The translations under genes were made by a program, and so were the position numbers. Under the pieces are notes generated by a model. The model did not search any database. It was not told where the DNA came from and saw only the letters and a program-made list of their open reading frames with translations. A DNA stretch of 64,000 nucleotides from Diplodia intermedia. Lineage: Eukaryota > Ascomycota > Dothideomycetes > Botryosphaeriales > Botryosphaeriaceae. Numbering within the stretch: the first letter of the stretch is position 1; each line of letters opens with the position of its first letter. The stretch is taken from positions 303,987 to 367,986 of the forward strand of contig JAKEKT010000029.1 in assembly GCA_021495925.1 (NCBI GenBank), given 5' to 3'. Shown piece after piece: positions 54,001 to 64,000 of this stretch.

Positions 54001-55653
54001 TCATATGACTGTCAGGGTGCTGACAGTGTCGTTCTTCAGCACTTCGAAAATCAAGCCCGGGAAGCCAAAGATCTCGCTGATGCCGAATGTTGAGTCGACT
54101 GCTGGCGCTGCAGATGCTCCTCCAGAAGCGCCCTTCTTCTTCTGCAGCGGCGAGCTTGTCGCTTCCTCAAACCCCCCGAGCAGCTCGCAACTGCTGCCTG
54201 GACTGTCGCCCCAGCCACGGTTCAACACCATCCCGCGCTGCATTGAGCGTTCCTCTTCCTCCGTCGCGCACGCCGACTTGAAAGCTTCACAGAGCCGGCC
54301 TTTGACATCCGTGAAAGACATTTCCGACGTGAGCGACTCTCTGTATAGCTCGGTTGGAACATGCTCCAGAGTCCAGCGGCTCCGTCTGTGGCGATTGAAA
54401 GGGTATGACCCAGGCACGTTTCCGTGGAAGATGACTTTCGTTGCAACCAAATTACCTCTGGAATTCGGAAAGTCCTTGGGAATTTCACGGGGCTCATGTT
54501 GTGAAGTCGGCGAAGCAGTAGAGATTGTAGTCGGCCGCGAAATAAGCACGTCGAAGCCATGGTGGAAGTAGTTGTAGAAGTGTTCCACCGACGTCGAGTC
54601 ATCTTTGTCCAGATAATCCTTTCCACCTTCAGATCCCTCGGATTCTTCCTGTTCAGAGCCCGTAAACGACTCGTGGTCATCCGTGTCCGAGGATTCCGCG
54701 TCTCCATATGCCAGCGAGCCAACGCTGTTGCTGAGAGCATCTAGAGTATCCTGCTTATTGCCGTGAATAGAAAGACGGTTGTCATTTTTGCGATAGATTG
54801 CATCTGGCGGCCCCAGCTCGGTGATTAGATCCTGCGGAGTGGTCTCGCTGAGGTTGATCCAGAACGGTGGACTGGAACGCCTGACGAGCTCTACGCGGCC
54901 TTCGCCATAGATTCTGGCAACTTCAATCTCGTCGCCAACGTTCGCCTTGGCTGCAAGCTCTAATGATCGTGGGGAGGGAGGGATGTGAGTAAACAGAGAG
55001 CCTCGCGCTTTGGACCATGACTCGCCGTGGAAGATGGCCATGGACGTGGCTGCGGATGCAGCATGAGACGACAGCAAGGAGACGAAATCCTTGTCGGCAG
55101 ACCATGAGGAAGCTTGCAGAGGAAAGTTGAAAGCGATTCCAGGGTACGACAAGACATATATTCCCACACCCTTGGTATCGTCGGCGGCGGGAGGGATGTA
55201 CTCTCCGGCATAGGTTGGGCCAAGTAACCTGTCGTAGACGTGTCGGAAGCGCGGGCCCGTCGGGCCAGCTTGCGCACCCAGAGCACCAACAACACCCTCC
55301 CCGGCCTTCACAACCTCGGTATTCTTGTAGCTAAGCTTCGTCTTTGTGAAGTCGGTGACCTCAATCAGGCGTAGGCGTTGGTCGGGGCCGTCGAAACGCA
55401 GGCGGATGCCGTTCTCCGGCAGGGTAATGACGACGGGGATGCGCAACGGATACTTGGGGTCAAACAGGATCTGGATTTTGGGATAGGCCGAAGGCTGGGC
55501 CTTGATTCGAGTAAGGATGTCATGGAGGGAGGCACCCAGCGCTAAGAGCAGTCAGCACCTGAGAGGCCGCAGCGAGCGTGGCAGCTCAGACTCACTGATG
55601 AACCCCAGGGAGCGGCCTGGGGTTATTGCCGTGGACGGCGGAGGACTCGACAT
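54001..55653 (-). CDS. PHAF1 / UPF0183-family protein
   Basis: Exons on the minus strand, 55653-55596 and 55541-54001, join to 532 codons plus stop across a 54-nt intron. The N-terminus PGRSLGFI then LGASLHDILTRIKAQPSAYP, and ENGIRLRFDGPDQRLRLIEV, DRLLGPTYAGEY and YVLSYPGIAFNF are diagnostic of the UPF0183 family (human C16orf70/PHAF1, plant PHAGOSOME-like). The C-terminal NYFHHGFDVLISR and NLVATKVIFHGNVPGSYPFNRHRRSRWTL complete it. In animals PHAF1 joins BCAS3 on phosphoinositide-rich phagophores. A fungal role in autophagy is only an inference. An acidic insert (SEQEESEGSEGG) and a Ser/Lys-rich tail are lineage features. Confidence 0.9.
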
Positions 55654-56498
55654 GTTGGGGTGGGCCGTCAGTCGGGATGTTGAGGAAGAGGCGTGGGAGT
55701 GAGAGGCGGGACCCTGAACGCCCCGCGCCTATCAACACGTCGGCCACGTGCGACGTCCACGCGCACTAGTACCCTGTCGACGTTGGAACCAACCAGATCC
55801 GCAGCTGCAAACGCAAGATCTATCTGATCTAAGCTGGCGATAGCTGCGGCACGGGGGGTCGAGGCGCGATATTGGCCGGGAGGAGATGCAACCACGATTG
55901 GCGAGCTCCCAACCTGCGGCAGGGAAGACAAGGGCCGCGGGGAACGACTGATCAGCTCCCAGGATGCGTGCGAGACGGTCTGCGCGGTAGTGGAGGGCCG
56001 TCGTCGCTTGATTCAAGCGCCGATACTTCCGCGAAGCCAAGAAAAAGCACCAAGATGTCTGTGAGGGACAGGAGGCCAGCGCTGGAGCTCAAAGCGATGA
56101 TGTCGTCGCTCGGTTGCGGTCGGCGACACTGACATGGCCGCTTATCGATTAGAGCGCCCACCGAGTCATGCCGGGGTTCCACCGGTTGTTGCTCGCAGAC
56201 TTGCGGCCCATGCTCCCAGGCAGGTTGTGACGCTCATTCAGTGATGCAAGGCGATTGCACGCTGAGGACGACTCGAAGAAATTAAATCAACCAAATTCAG
56301 CGCTCGCGCAGGTGAGTTGCGTTGTGGACGATCGGCGGGGCGACTGTTTACTTTTCGCCTAAAGCGGCAGTCGCTGCTGGGGTGCACCAAAACAAACTCG
56401 TCGCTTCCCGCCCGCAGCAACTCCGCACTCTCCGACACTGCAGCCGCGATACTAACACCCACAGCCTATCCCCCACCACGCCCCTTCGACAATTTGCA
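55654..56498. promoter_or_regulatory. Divergent promoter, PHAF1-like gene and kinesin-5
   Basis: 845 bases between start codons, no gene recognised. Short frames with no domain on both strands are rejected. Confidence 0.5.
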
Positions 56499-59400
56499 AT
56501 GGCAGGTCCCCCCAGACCTGGCCCTCCCGCCGGCAGGATGACCTCCATGCGCCCTCCCACTTCGCGCAATCTCCAAGCCCTGCGTGCTCAGGCCGGCACA
56601 CCATCCGGTCGTGCCTCGCCCGCTGAGTCTGTCGCATCCGTCGCCACAAATGCTACCCGCAACAGGTCGCCCGATTCGCGCAAGCGCAAGGAGCGCGACT
56701 TCGACGCGAGAGCAGACACCAACATCAATGTCGTCGTGCGCTGCAGAGGCCGCAATGACAGGGAAATCCGCGAAAACAGCGGCGTCGTCGTCTCGACTGA
56801 CGGGGTCAAGGGCTCCACTGTCGAGCTCTCTATGGGCCCTAGCGCCCTGAGCAACAAGACCTACAGCTTCGACAAGGTCTTCTCGCCAGCTGCAGACCAG
56901 CAGATGGTTTTTGACGAGGTCGTTGCACCCATCTTGGATGATGTGAGTGCTGCCGCTGCAAACGCTACCGCTCGCCACTTATTGACAATTGCAGGTTCTG
57001 AACGGCTTCAACTGCACAATATTCGCCTACGGCCAGACCGGTACTGGAAAGACCTACACCATGTCCGGTGACATCACCCAAACGCTGCCATTGCCCGACG
57101 CCGCCGGTATCGTTCCTCGTGTGCTGCATGCCTTGTTCGGAAAGCTCGAGGGCGACGAATGCGAAAACTCCGTCAAGTGCTCTTTCATCGAGCTTTACAA
57201 CGAGGAACTTCGCGATCTGCTGGCTGCAGACGATAACATCAAGCTGAAGCTGTACGAAGACAATAGCAAGAAGGGCCACTCGGCAACTGTGGTCCAAGGC
57301 ATGGAGGAGTCACATATCAACAACGCATCCAAGGGAATCAAACTGCTCCGCGAAGGCAGTCACAAGCGGCAGGTCGCCGCAACCAAGTGTAACGACTTGA
57401 GTTCTCGAAGTCATACCGTTTTCACCATCACCGTCTACTTGAAGCGCACGACCGAGACGGGAGAAGACTTTGTCAGCGCAGGAAAACTGAACTTGGTTGA
57501 CTTGGCTGGCAGCGAAAACATCCAGCGCAGTGGAGCGGAGAACAAGCGTGCGGCAGAGGCTGGCTTGATCAACAAAAGCTTGCTTACTTTGGGACGTGTC
57601 ATCAATGCTTTGGTCGAAAAGAGCTCGCATATTCCTTACCGCGAGTCCAAGTTGACTCGGCTGCTGCAAGATTCCCTGGGCGGTCGGACGAAGACCTGCA
57701 TCATTGCTACGCTTTCTCCCGCGAAGAGTAATCTCGAGGAGACCATTTCTACCCTGGACTATGCATTCCGCGCGAAGAATATCCGCAACAAGCCTCAGAT
57801 CAACCAAATGGTTTCAAAGAAGACCTTGTTCAAAGAATTCACTACTGAGATCGAGAAGTTGAAGATGGAGCTCATTGCTACGAGACAACGCAATGGTGTC
57901 TACCTTGCTACGGAAACATACGAGGAACTTACCACGGAGAGCGAATCGAGAAGGATTCTGGTTGATGAGCAAAAGGACAAGATCGAGACGATGGAAACCA
58001 ATCTCCGGAATAAGGTCCAGGAACTGTTCAATCTCACAACCAATCTCACCTCGCTCAAGAAGGACAATGAGGCGACCAAAGCTATTTTGGACGGCACGAA
58101 GAGCATCTTGGACAAGACCGAAGTTGTATTGGAGCACACCAGGCAGAGTCTTTCCGAGGAGGCTGCTTTGCGGAAAGCTCACGCAAAGACCGAGGAAGAG
58201 CTCGCCAACATTGGTCAAGATCTTATCTCGACCCTTGGAAAGACCACTTCTGACATTGGTGGGCTGCACTCCAAGCTTCGCCGCAGATCCGATCTCCACG
58301 CAACCAACCTCCAGCAATGGGGCTCTTCCCAGGCTCAAGTCTCCAGCACCACGAGCATGGTCGACGAGCGTATTTCTGGCTTCCAGTCACACCAGGAAGA
58401 TCTCATGGCCGGTCTTGCTTCTCGAATGCAGGGCTTCGTGCAAGATGAGCTAGAGAAGCTCGGAGTCTCCCAGGCGTTCCTTTCCGAAAAGATGGCCGCT
58501 TTCGAGCAATCAGAGAAGGAAGTCAACGAGCAGACGGCCCAGTCGAAAGAAGACTTGAACGGAGTGTTGGAGGAGATCAAAACTCTGCGTGAGGAGGTCA
58601 AGCAGAAGGTTGGTGCTGGCTTGAATGACCTTTCTGCAGCTGCAGAGAGAATTTCGGCGGGCATTGTGACCGAGATCGAGGCGTTCCACACGCAGCTTCA
58701 CTCATCTTATGCGGCTCTGGGCCGAGACTTCAAGGGCACCTTTGACGACCTTATCAAGCAGCTGAACGAGCAACACACCGAGGTCGACACTCTCCGAAAG
58801 CACATGTCCGCAGCCAACATGGAGGTCCTTGCGGCCAACAAAGCTGCTCAAACGAGCGTGGTCTCGGTTGTTGAAGAGGAGAAGCAGAAGGCTGCTGCCG
58901 AGCGTGAGGAGCTTCTTGCCCAGATGGCTGCCCTGATCAACTCGACTGCGGCTGCTCAGGAGCAGCGTCTGGCCGATCGTATCGCCAACGTCGGCAAGGA
59001 TCTTGATACCGCCAACACCAATTTCGAGACGGCCACAGAGACCTACAACACGAACATGGATGGATGGACTAACAAGGCGTCTGACTTGGTCGGCGGCGTC
59101 GTCAAGTCCCGCGAGAATGTCAAGACCAAGATCAAGGCTGACTTCGCAAGTGCAAATGAGCACACCGAATCCCTTCGCCAAACCACTGCCTCGGTGCATG
59201 AGTCGACGGTCAAGATCGTCAACAGCCAAATGGAGAACATGGACTCGCAACTTCATTCGCTTGATGACATTGTGGCCCGCATTCGGGAACAGAATGAAGC
59301 TCATCACACTACCCACACTGAGTCTCTCTCTGCTTTGACGTCCAACGTCCAGGCTTCCTACATCAACATCGGCGAGCACTTCAACACGTCTTTCTCTCGC

Positions 59401-60108
59401 ATCCAGGATGTCAGCTCAGACATGGAAGCCAAGACAGCGACTCTTCAAGCTACCTTGCCTCTGCTGGCCGAAGATGGAGAAATCCGCGGTCCTCTCAGAA
59501 CGCTCCGCCAGGAGATCGAGCAACAGGCTCTGCAAGAATATGTGCCCACCGGCCAGACTCCGCAGGTTTCGAAATACACGTACCCGACCACGCTTCCTCG
59601 CACCGAAGCCCAAGACTCTTTCCTCGCCAAGCTCCGGGGCAAGGCTTCTTCCAGCCGCTCCACCACCGCCTCGCCCCAGAAGCGCATGGTCTTCACCGAC
59701 GCCGCTCCGCCCACAGACGAAGAGCATACCAATGCCTCCGTCCCTGCCACCTCTACTCGTCCTGCCAGTGCCGCCAGCGATAGCAGCGTCACCGGCGGAC
59801 TCCGCGAACTAGACCCCAACACCATTAACCCTTCTTTGACGACAGAATCGGCATCCGCCCCGCCTACCGTCGCGCTCAATATCGGCTCCCCAACGCTTGC
59901 AGCGGCTGCGCCGCCGCTCAAACGCCATTACTCAGAAAAGACGGAGAGTAAGCTGCCGATGAAGAAGAAGCAAAATCGGATGACCGTCGCGGGCGCGCAG
60001 GGCGTGGATGATAGAGAGAACCTGCCGCAAGTGGGCCAGGATTTCAGCAAAAGCGTTGGTGTTGGTGGAGGTGGGAGGAGGTTGAGGAGCCAAGGCGGTG
60101 CCGCGTAA
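56499..60108 (+). CDS. bimC: Kinesin-5 mitotic motor (BimC/Cut7)
   Basis: Exons 56499-56942 and 56995-60108 join to 1185 codons plus stop with a 52-nt phase-0 intron. The motor domain follows a short Pro/Arg-rich leader: INVVVRCRGRN, P-loop GQTGTGKT at 161-168, switch I NDLSSRSH, switch II LVDLAGSE and the neck NKPQINQM. A long coiled-coil stalk (about residues 430-920) supports the bipolar tetramer. The BimC box lies in TYPTTLPRTEAQDS near the C-terminus, with a possible Cdk threonine. The extreme end DDRENLPQ and GRRLRSQ is typical of fungal kinesin-5. It slides antiparallel microtubules to separate spindle poles. The full family length is present. Confidence 0.96.
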
Positions 60109-60846
60109 ATAAGAATGGTTTGGTGATGTTGGTTGTTCATTTTGTATTTCGGGTCCAGTGTTGATGGCATTGGTAGGTTGAGTGGAGGCTCACGGCGTTT
60201 TCGGTTGATGTGATGGGGTTGTCGGATGAGATTCCTCGCCGTTTCGCTCCCTTTGGCACATTTCCTTTGTGGGCTGCCGTGATTGATCGGCTGGATGGTT
60301 GTGTCGCTCATTGGCTAGATGTTTCTTTGTATTAGTGTGGAGTTGGGCAAGCACGTGGACAATTCCCCCCGGAGAGTTGATAGCTTTCTGACTTTTTCAT
60401 TGGCGTTGTCGATAAGCTGGATGGGACTGGATCGGCGGTTAATATCGATTGCGGATTCTCTGTCATGTTGAGCTTTGCGGTTGGCGTGATGTGCGTGTTC
60501 TCACGAGTTTTGGGCCAGCCCGGAAGTATACATCGCCGGGTTGAGGTCCTGTGTACGACGCCAATGAGGTGGTTTTTACTGACAGAAATACAGGTTTCGG
60601 GGTCAGACGATGTACTTCTATGCATCAAAGCCCCTCTAAACGGTGACAAACTTCCTTTCAGGTTTCCTACTGTACAACAAAGATCGTTCACTTGATCATC
60701 TTTTGGCTAATTTTTCATTATAGATGTTGACCGTCTCAATTCATGGACCACGTGGTTACATATCAGAAAGCACCTCTCCATTTCCCCGTTCTTTTTTCAT
60801 GAGAGCTCGCATAACTTCTTCAGCAATGCCCCATTCTGTCTATCGC
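60109..60846. other. Intergenic, kinesin-5 to small helical gene
   Basis: 738 bases between convergent genes. Nothing recognised. Confidence 0.6.
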
Positions 60847-61266
60847 TTACTCTTCTTCCACAATGCTAACCTCCCGATCATCCTCGGCAACTGCGCTCTC
60901 CCCGATGGAGTCCTTCAGCACCTTCCAATCGTGCATGGCCACCATGATCTTCAAGCCGACACTTTTCATGTGCTCGTCAAACAGGCCATGCAACTCGACG
61001 TACCAGACTTGCTGCAGCAACTGCATGATGCGGCCGTTGATCTCATGGATACGTTCCCTGGTCAAGGCTTCGTCCAGGTTGCAGGTCGGAGCTTGGTGGG
61101 AAGAAGCGCTATCATCGCTGCCAAGGGTGATTCGGTCGGCTGCATTGGCCAGGATGCGCCGGTGGACTCTGTCGATGTCGGCTTGTAGGCGTTCGAGAGT
61201 TGTCTCGGCTGCTCGAACCCAGTTTGCGTGGGTGGGTTGGGTGGAAGTGAGGGTCGGCTGTGACAT
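60847..61266 (-). CDS. Small helical protein of unknown function
   Basis: One frame of 139 codons from an ATG at 61266. It is strongly predicted to be alpha-helical, with heptad-like spacing (WVRAAETTLERLQADIDRV, RERIHEINGRIMQLLQQVW, LFDEHMKSVGLKIMVAMHDW) and an acidic C-terminus. The regular amphipathic pattern and balanced composition argue for a real gene. No family, signal peptide or membrane segment is recognised. A missing upstream exon cannot be excluded. Confidence 0.6.
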   Translation of the reverse strand: MSQPTLTSTQPTHANWVRAAETTLERLQADIDRVHRRILANAADRITLGSDDSASSHQAPTCNLDEALTRERIHEINGRIMQLLQQVWYVELHGLFDEHMKSVGLKIMVAMHDWKVLKDSIGESAVAEDDREVSIVEEE

Positions 61267-62421
61267 GGTTTGCGATATTGCTTGTTGTCAGAGGTACGGT
61301 TGCGATCGAAGCGCCATATGACGCTCGGCATATGTGTGGAATGCTGCAGTGATTGCATTTGGTGGGTTGTGAATGTGGAGATTGTACTGCGCGCTTAACA
61401 CTGCCTCTTGAAGCACTTCGAGCGTAGAGTGGCAGCAGGACATGAGCGCGCGTGATGTCCAGGAGCGTTTGAAGCATGCTTCACGTGGCATTCCAAGATG
61501 AAGTCTTGTGTGCATGTGCAGCATCTACCGAGAAGAGTGGAAAGGTTGGGTTACAACTTGCAATGAGTTGATTGTCAACACTAATGGCTGACAACAATAT
61601 CGAAGGGCGAGTCGCAGCCAGGTGACGGCGCCATGCCACGCACGACCACAAAGGAAGCAATATCCGACCCTGCCACATACAAACCGCGACGGCAAGATCC
61701 CCTTTCAATTACAGATGGTTAGTGCGATGGGCAGGCTCCGGCTCTATACATCGCCACCAGAACCTTAAAGCAACAAAATCCGGCGGTTTGTGATCTGATG
61801 GATTACCTGTTCGAGCTGAACGCCCTAACAAGGGTCTGGGTTCGATCTGGGCTTGGTTTCATACTTCGGTTCCTGCGCCAAGTTCGAGACTTGTCCAGCA
61901 TCAGCTTCGAAGGTGCTTTTTTGCTTGTTGGATCCACTGCCCCATCAACGACATGCTATGTTCGCGATCGAACCCAATACCTGGAAAAAGATGCAACTTT
62001 GAAGACCGCACAAACACGTCGAGATCTTGGATCCAACTACCCCTAAGAATATTACACTATCTGTGTGAGGGTTAATTTCTTTTTGAAAGATACTGATATA
62101 TATATATACTTCCTCCAATATGAGGAACCGAAGCAGATCACTGGACAGAAATGAACTTGAGAATTGCACCAAAAAAAATGCAATCAAAGCTTCGAGGTAC
62201 CACGTAGCCATGTATTGTATTCATCGAAGACGAGGATGGGAAAGGTAAACACCTTTGAACAGATGTCGAGCAACGGGCCAATGGGAGCCAAGTGCAAACG
62301 GATTATGCAGGAAGCTTGGGCCCGCCCAGGATCATGCACTTTCCCGCGTCATCGACCTTTGCCTCTCCACCTACCGTTCTGCTTCCTCCGCACACCTACC
62401 TGTACATTCCACGTCGCCGCA
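61267..62421. other. 1.2 kb intergenic stretch
   Basis: No supported gene. A short ATG frame at 61798-62046 (82 codons) lacks any domain. The stretch 61800-62045 includes two GTTCGATC-type sequences and a TCCAACTACCCC weakly like the dispersed repeat. TA repeats occur near 62097-62108. Confidence 0.55.
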
Positions 62422-63220
62422 ATGGGCTCCTCCGCATCCAAGGCGTCCCGCGCCGCCAACAACGCCGCACGAGTCTACCCCACAGCCGCCTCCAAGGCCG
62501 CGACCAACGCCCCCAAGCCCGCACCGGCCGGCCGCGCTTCGCAGCCAGGACCTACCGTGCGCCCGCAGCCGCAAGTCAGCGAGACAAGAAACGAAGGTAC
62601 GTACGCGCAAAACCATGCACATCCCACCTCTCCACCCTCCACCCACAAGCCAGCCCCACCAGCGACGCTCCCCCCCGCAACTAAAACAAGAAACAACAGC
62701 CATCAACCACGACGCCGCCGACCCGGCCTTCGCCGCCCAACTCCGCTCCCTCGGCCCCGTCGCCGCCAACCCCTACACATCCAACTCATCAACGTCGCCC
62801 TACGAGCCGCGCCGGCAGCCGCCCGAGCCGGGCACCACGACCAACGCCACCATGCCGCCCACGTCGTCCCGCCGCCACGACAATGCCAACAGCAACAACA
62901 ACAACCAACTCCCCGACTTCTCCACCGGCCCCAACCCCTACGGCCCGCCCTCGGGCGCCGCCATGCCGCCGCGCACGCACAACCCCGCGCTGACGATCCT
63001 GTCGGCGCGCGACCGGCTGGCGGCCGAGGCGGAAAGGGAGTTTGCGGACCTGGGCAGCAGCAAGGGCGGCAGGCGGTTCTTGGACGTGGTGGAGCTGCGC
63101 AAGGTGTTGGTGCTGAGGGATCGCCGGGGGCGGTCGGCGGGGGAGATTGAGCGGCTGTTGGGGCTGAGGGAGGGGGTGGTGGGGAGGCTGGGGCCGAGGG
63201 GGGTGGTGGAGGCGGTGTGA
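62422..63220 (+). CDS. Putatively myristoylated fungal protein with C-terminal HTH-like region
   Basis: Exons 62422-62596 and 62700-63220 join to 231 codons plus stop across a 103-nt intron with a CTAAA branch-like site. The start MGSSASKASRAANNA fits the N-myristoylation consensus (Gly2, Ser6) with a nearby basic cluster. The middle is Pro/Asn/Ser-rich. The C-terminal 70 residues look ordered: RFLDVVELRKVLVLRD, then GRSAGEIERLLGLREGVVGRLG, a possible helix-turn-helix. The 3' part uses G-rich codons more heavily than the 5' part. The family is widespread in filamentous fungi as far as I can recall, but no function is known to me. Confidence 0.72.
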
Positions 63221-64000
63221 GGAGGAGGGGGGGATTGATGGGCGTTGTGTGTTCTGGAAGGAGAGGTGCGCGCGCACCTTTGAGCTGGCTGGCTGGCTGG
63301 CTGGCTGGCTGAGTTGTGGGGAAGGTGGGTGTGGAGAGAGGGCGTGGGGGTGTCTCCCCTCCCCCCGATGTCGGAGAGATCGGTGTGGGAGGTTTGCTCC
63401 ACTACTGCGGACGAGAGTAACGTAAGTCGGAATCGGCTGCTCGCGGATATGGACCTTCCTGGCTGTCGGAGGATGTATGGTCCGGCTTGGAGCTTTGCAG
63501 GGCTAAGTACAAGCGGTCATTCGATCTTCCTGTGGACGTTTCAACCGTCGTTCGTGGCCATCGAGCTCGGAAGAATCGCAGTTTGCGGCTCCTGCTCCTG
63601 TCGAACTCTGTTGGTGAAAAAAAAAAAATTCAACGGACGACCCGACTTTCTTCAACCTTTTGGTGCGTCGTCAATGAAGAAGCATCATATGCAGCACCTA
63701 CCTCTACTCAACGGCAAAGGGCCAAATAACGTTTGAACAGCTGTTGATGTAGGTGGGGCACGTCTGTTCCTAATTAGAGGAATTCTGTGCGTTCGACATG
63801 TACATACATACTATACCAAGCGCCTCGCTCAACGACGATTTTTACTGAAGGAAAAAAGAATCCTAGAAACCTTCTCCTCCATCTATTCCACCCCCATACA
63901 TCCCCTCCTCCCCCGTACGATCAGGGCGATTTGCGTCAGGCATCGGTGTCCATCAATGCGCGAGCGTGGCGGCGATCCGTGGTCCCACGATGTGTTTCGA
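63221..64000. other. Right-end intergenic stretch
   Basis: No gene is supported up to the window edge. A GGCT tetranucleotide run lies at about 63283-63311. The remaining sequence may include a 3' UTR or the promoter of a gene beyond the window. Confidence 0.5.
63283..63311 (+). repeat. GGCT tetranucleotide microsatellite
   Basis: About seven consecutive GGCT units soon after the stop of the preceding gene. Confidence 0.9.

Noticed and set aside
61798..62046. 82-codon frame with ATG, possible small secreted protein
   Set aside because: No signal peptide, no conserved cysteine pattern and it overlaps low-complexity, repeat-like sequence.

Overview
The window looks like a gene-dense, roughly 55% GC stretch of nuclear DNA from a filamentous ascomycete (Pezizomycotina, probably Dothideomycetes; the class is an inference from gene style and not a search result). 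Nearly every gene that can be named has short introns of about 45-140 nt with GTRNGT donors, CTRAC-type branch sites and YAG acceptors. The proteins are typical of filamentous fungi: an Rtc5 TLDc protein, an ADP1-like ABCG transporter with EGF-like repeats, kynurenine 3-monooxygenase, a secreted GH3 beta-glucosidase and BimC kinesin-5. Thirty protein-coding genes are modelled here; where several exons are listed, joining them restores an uninterrupted frame.

Layout. 0-2 kb: RTC5 on the minus strand. 2.8-8.3 kb: a cluster of five small paralogous genes (A-E) with an N-terminal Myb/SANT-like helical region, basic SPTKK-type nuclear signals and acidic tails, mostly sharing two intron positions; this is the most unusual feature of the window. 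9.5-12.1 kb: two low-complexity proteins. 14.2-19.9 kb: an ADP1-like ABC transporter and a PLP aminotransferase, transcribed divergently. 20-22.3 kb: an accessory patch with a tRNA-like relic, a small stand-alone RNase H gene and a MITE-like inverted-repeat element with nested palindromes. 22.3-28.2 kb: a membrane-anchored ZZ/EF-hand protein and an F-box-like protein. 28.2-30.4 kb: a non-coding stretch with a 56-bp degenerate tandem repeat whose motif also occurs alone elsewhere in the window. 30.4-46.5 kb: housekeeping genes PRP17, ERV14, MAP1, BNA4, a zinc-binding protein, a MEMO-family protein, a GH3 glucosidase and a DUF1769 protein. 47-63.2 kb: an AME1/CENP-U-like kinetochore candidate, a CorA-like membrane protein, a PHAF1-like (UPF0183) protein, kinesin-5, a small helical protein and a putatively myristoylated protein.

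The housekeeping genes act in unrelated pathways (splicing, ER export, N-terminal methionine removal, NAD synthesis, mitosis), so the order does not suggest an operon-like pathway. Only the five-paralog array, and perhaps the RNase H/MITE patch, look like local innovation. Coordinates, splice sites and frames were derived by hand from the sequence; family names come from recognising motifs and were not confirmed by any database search.
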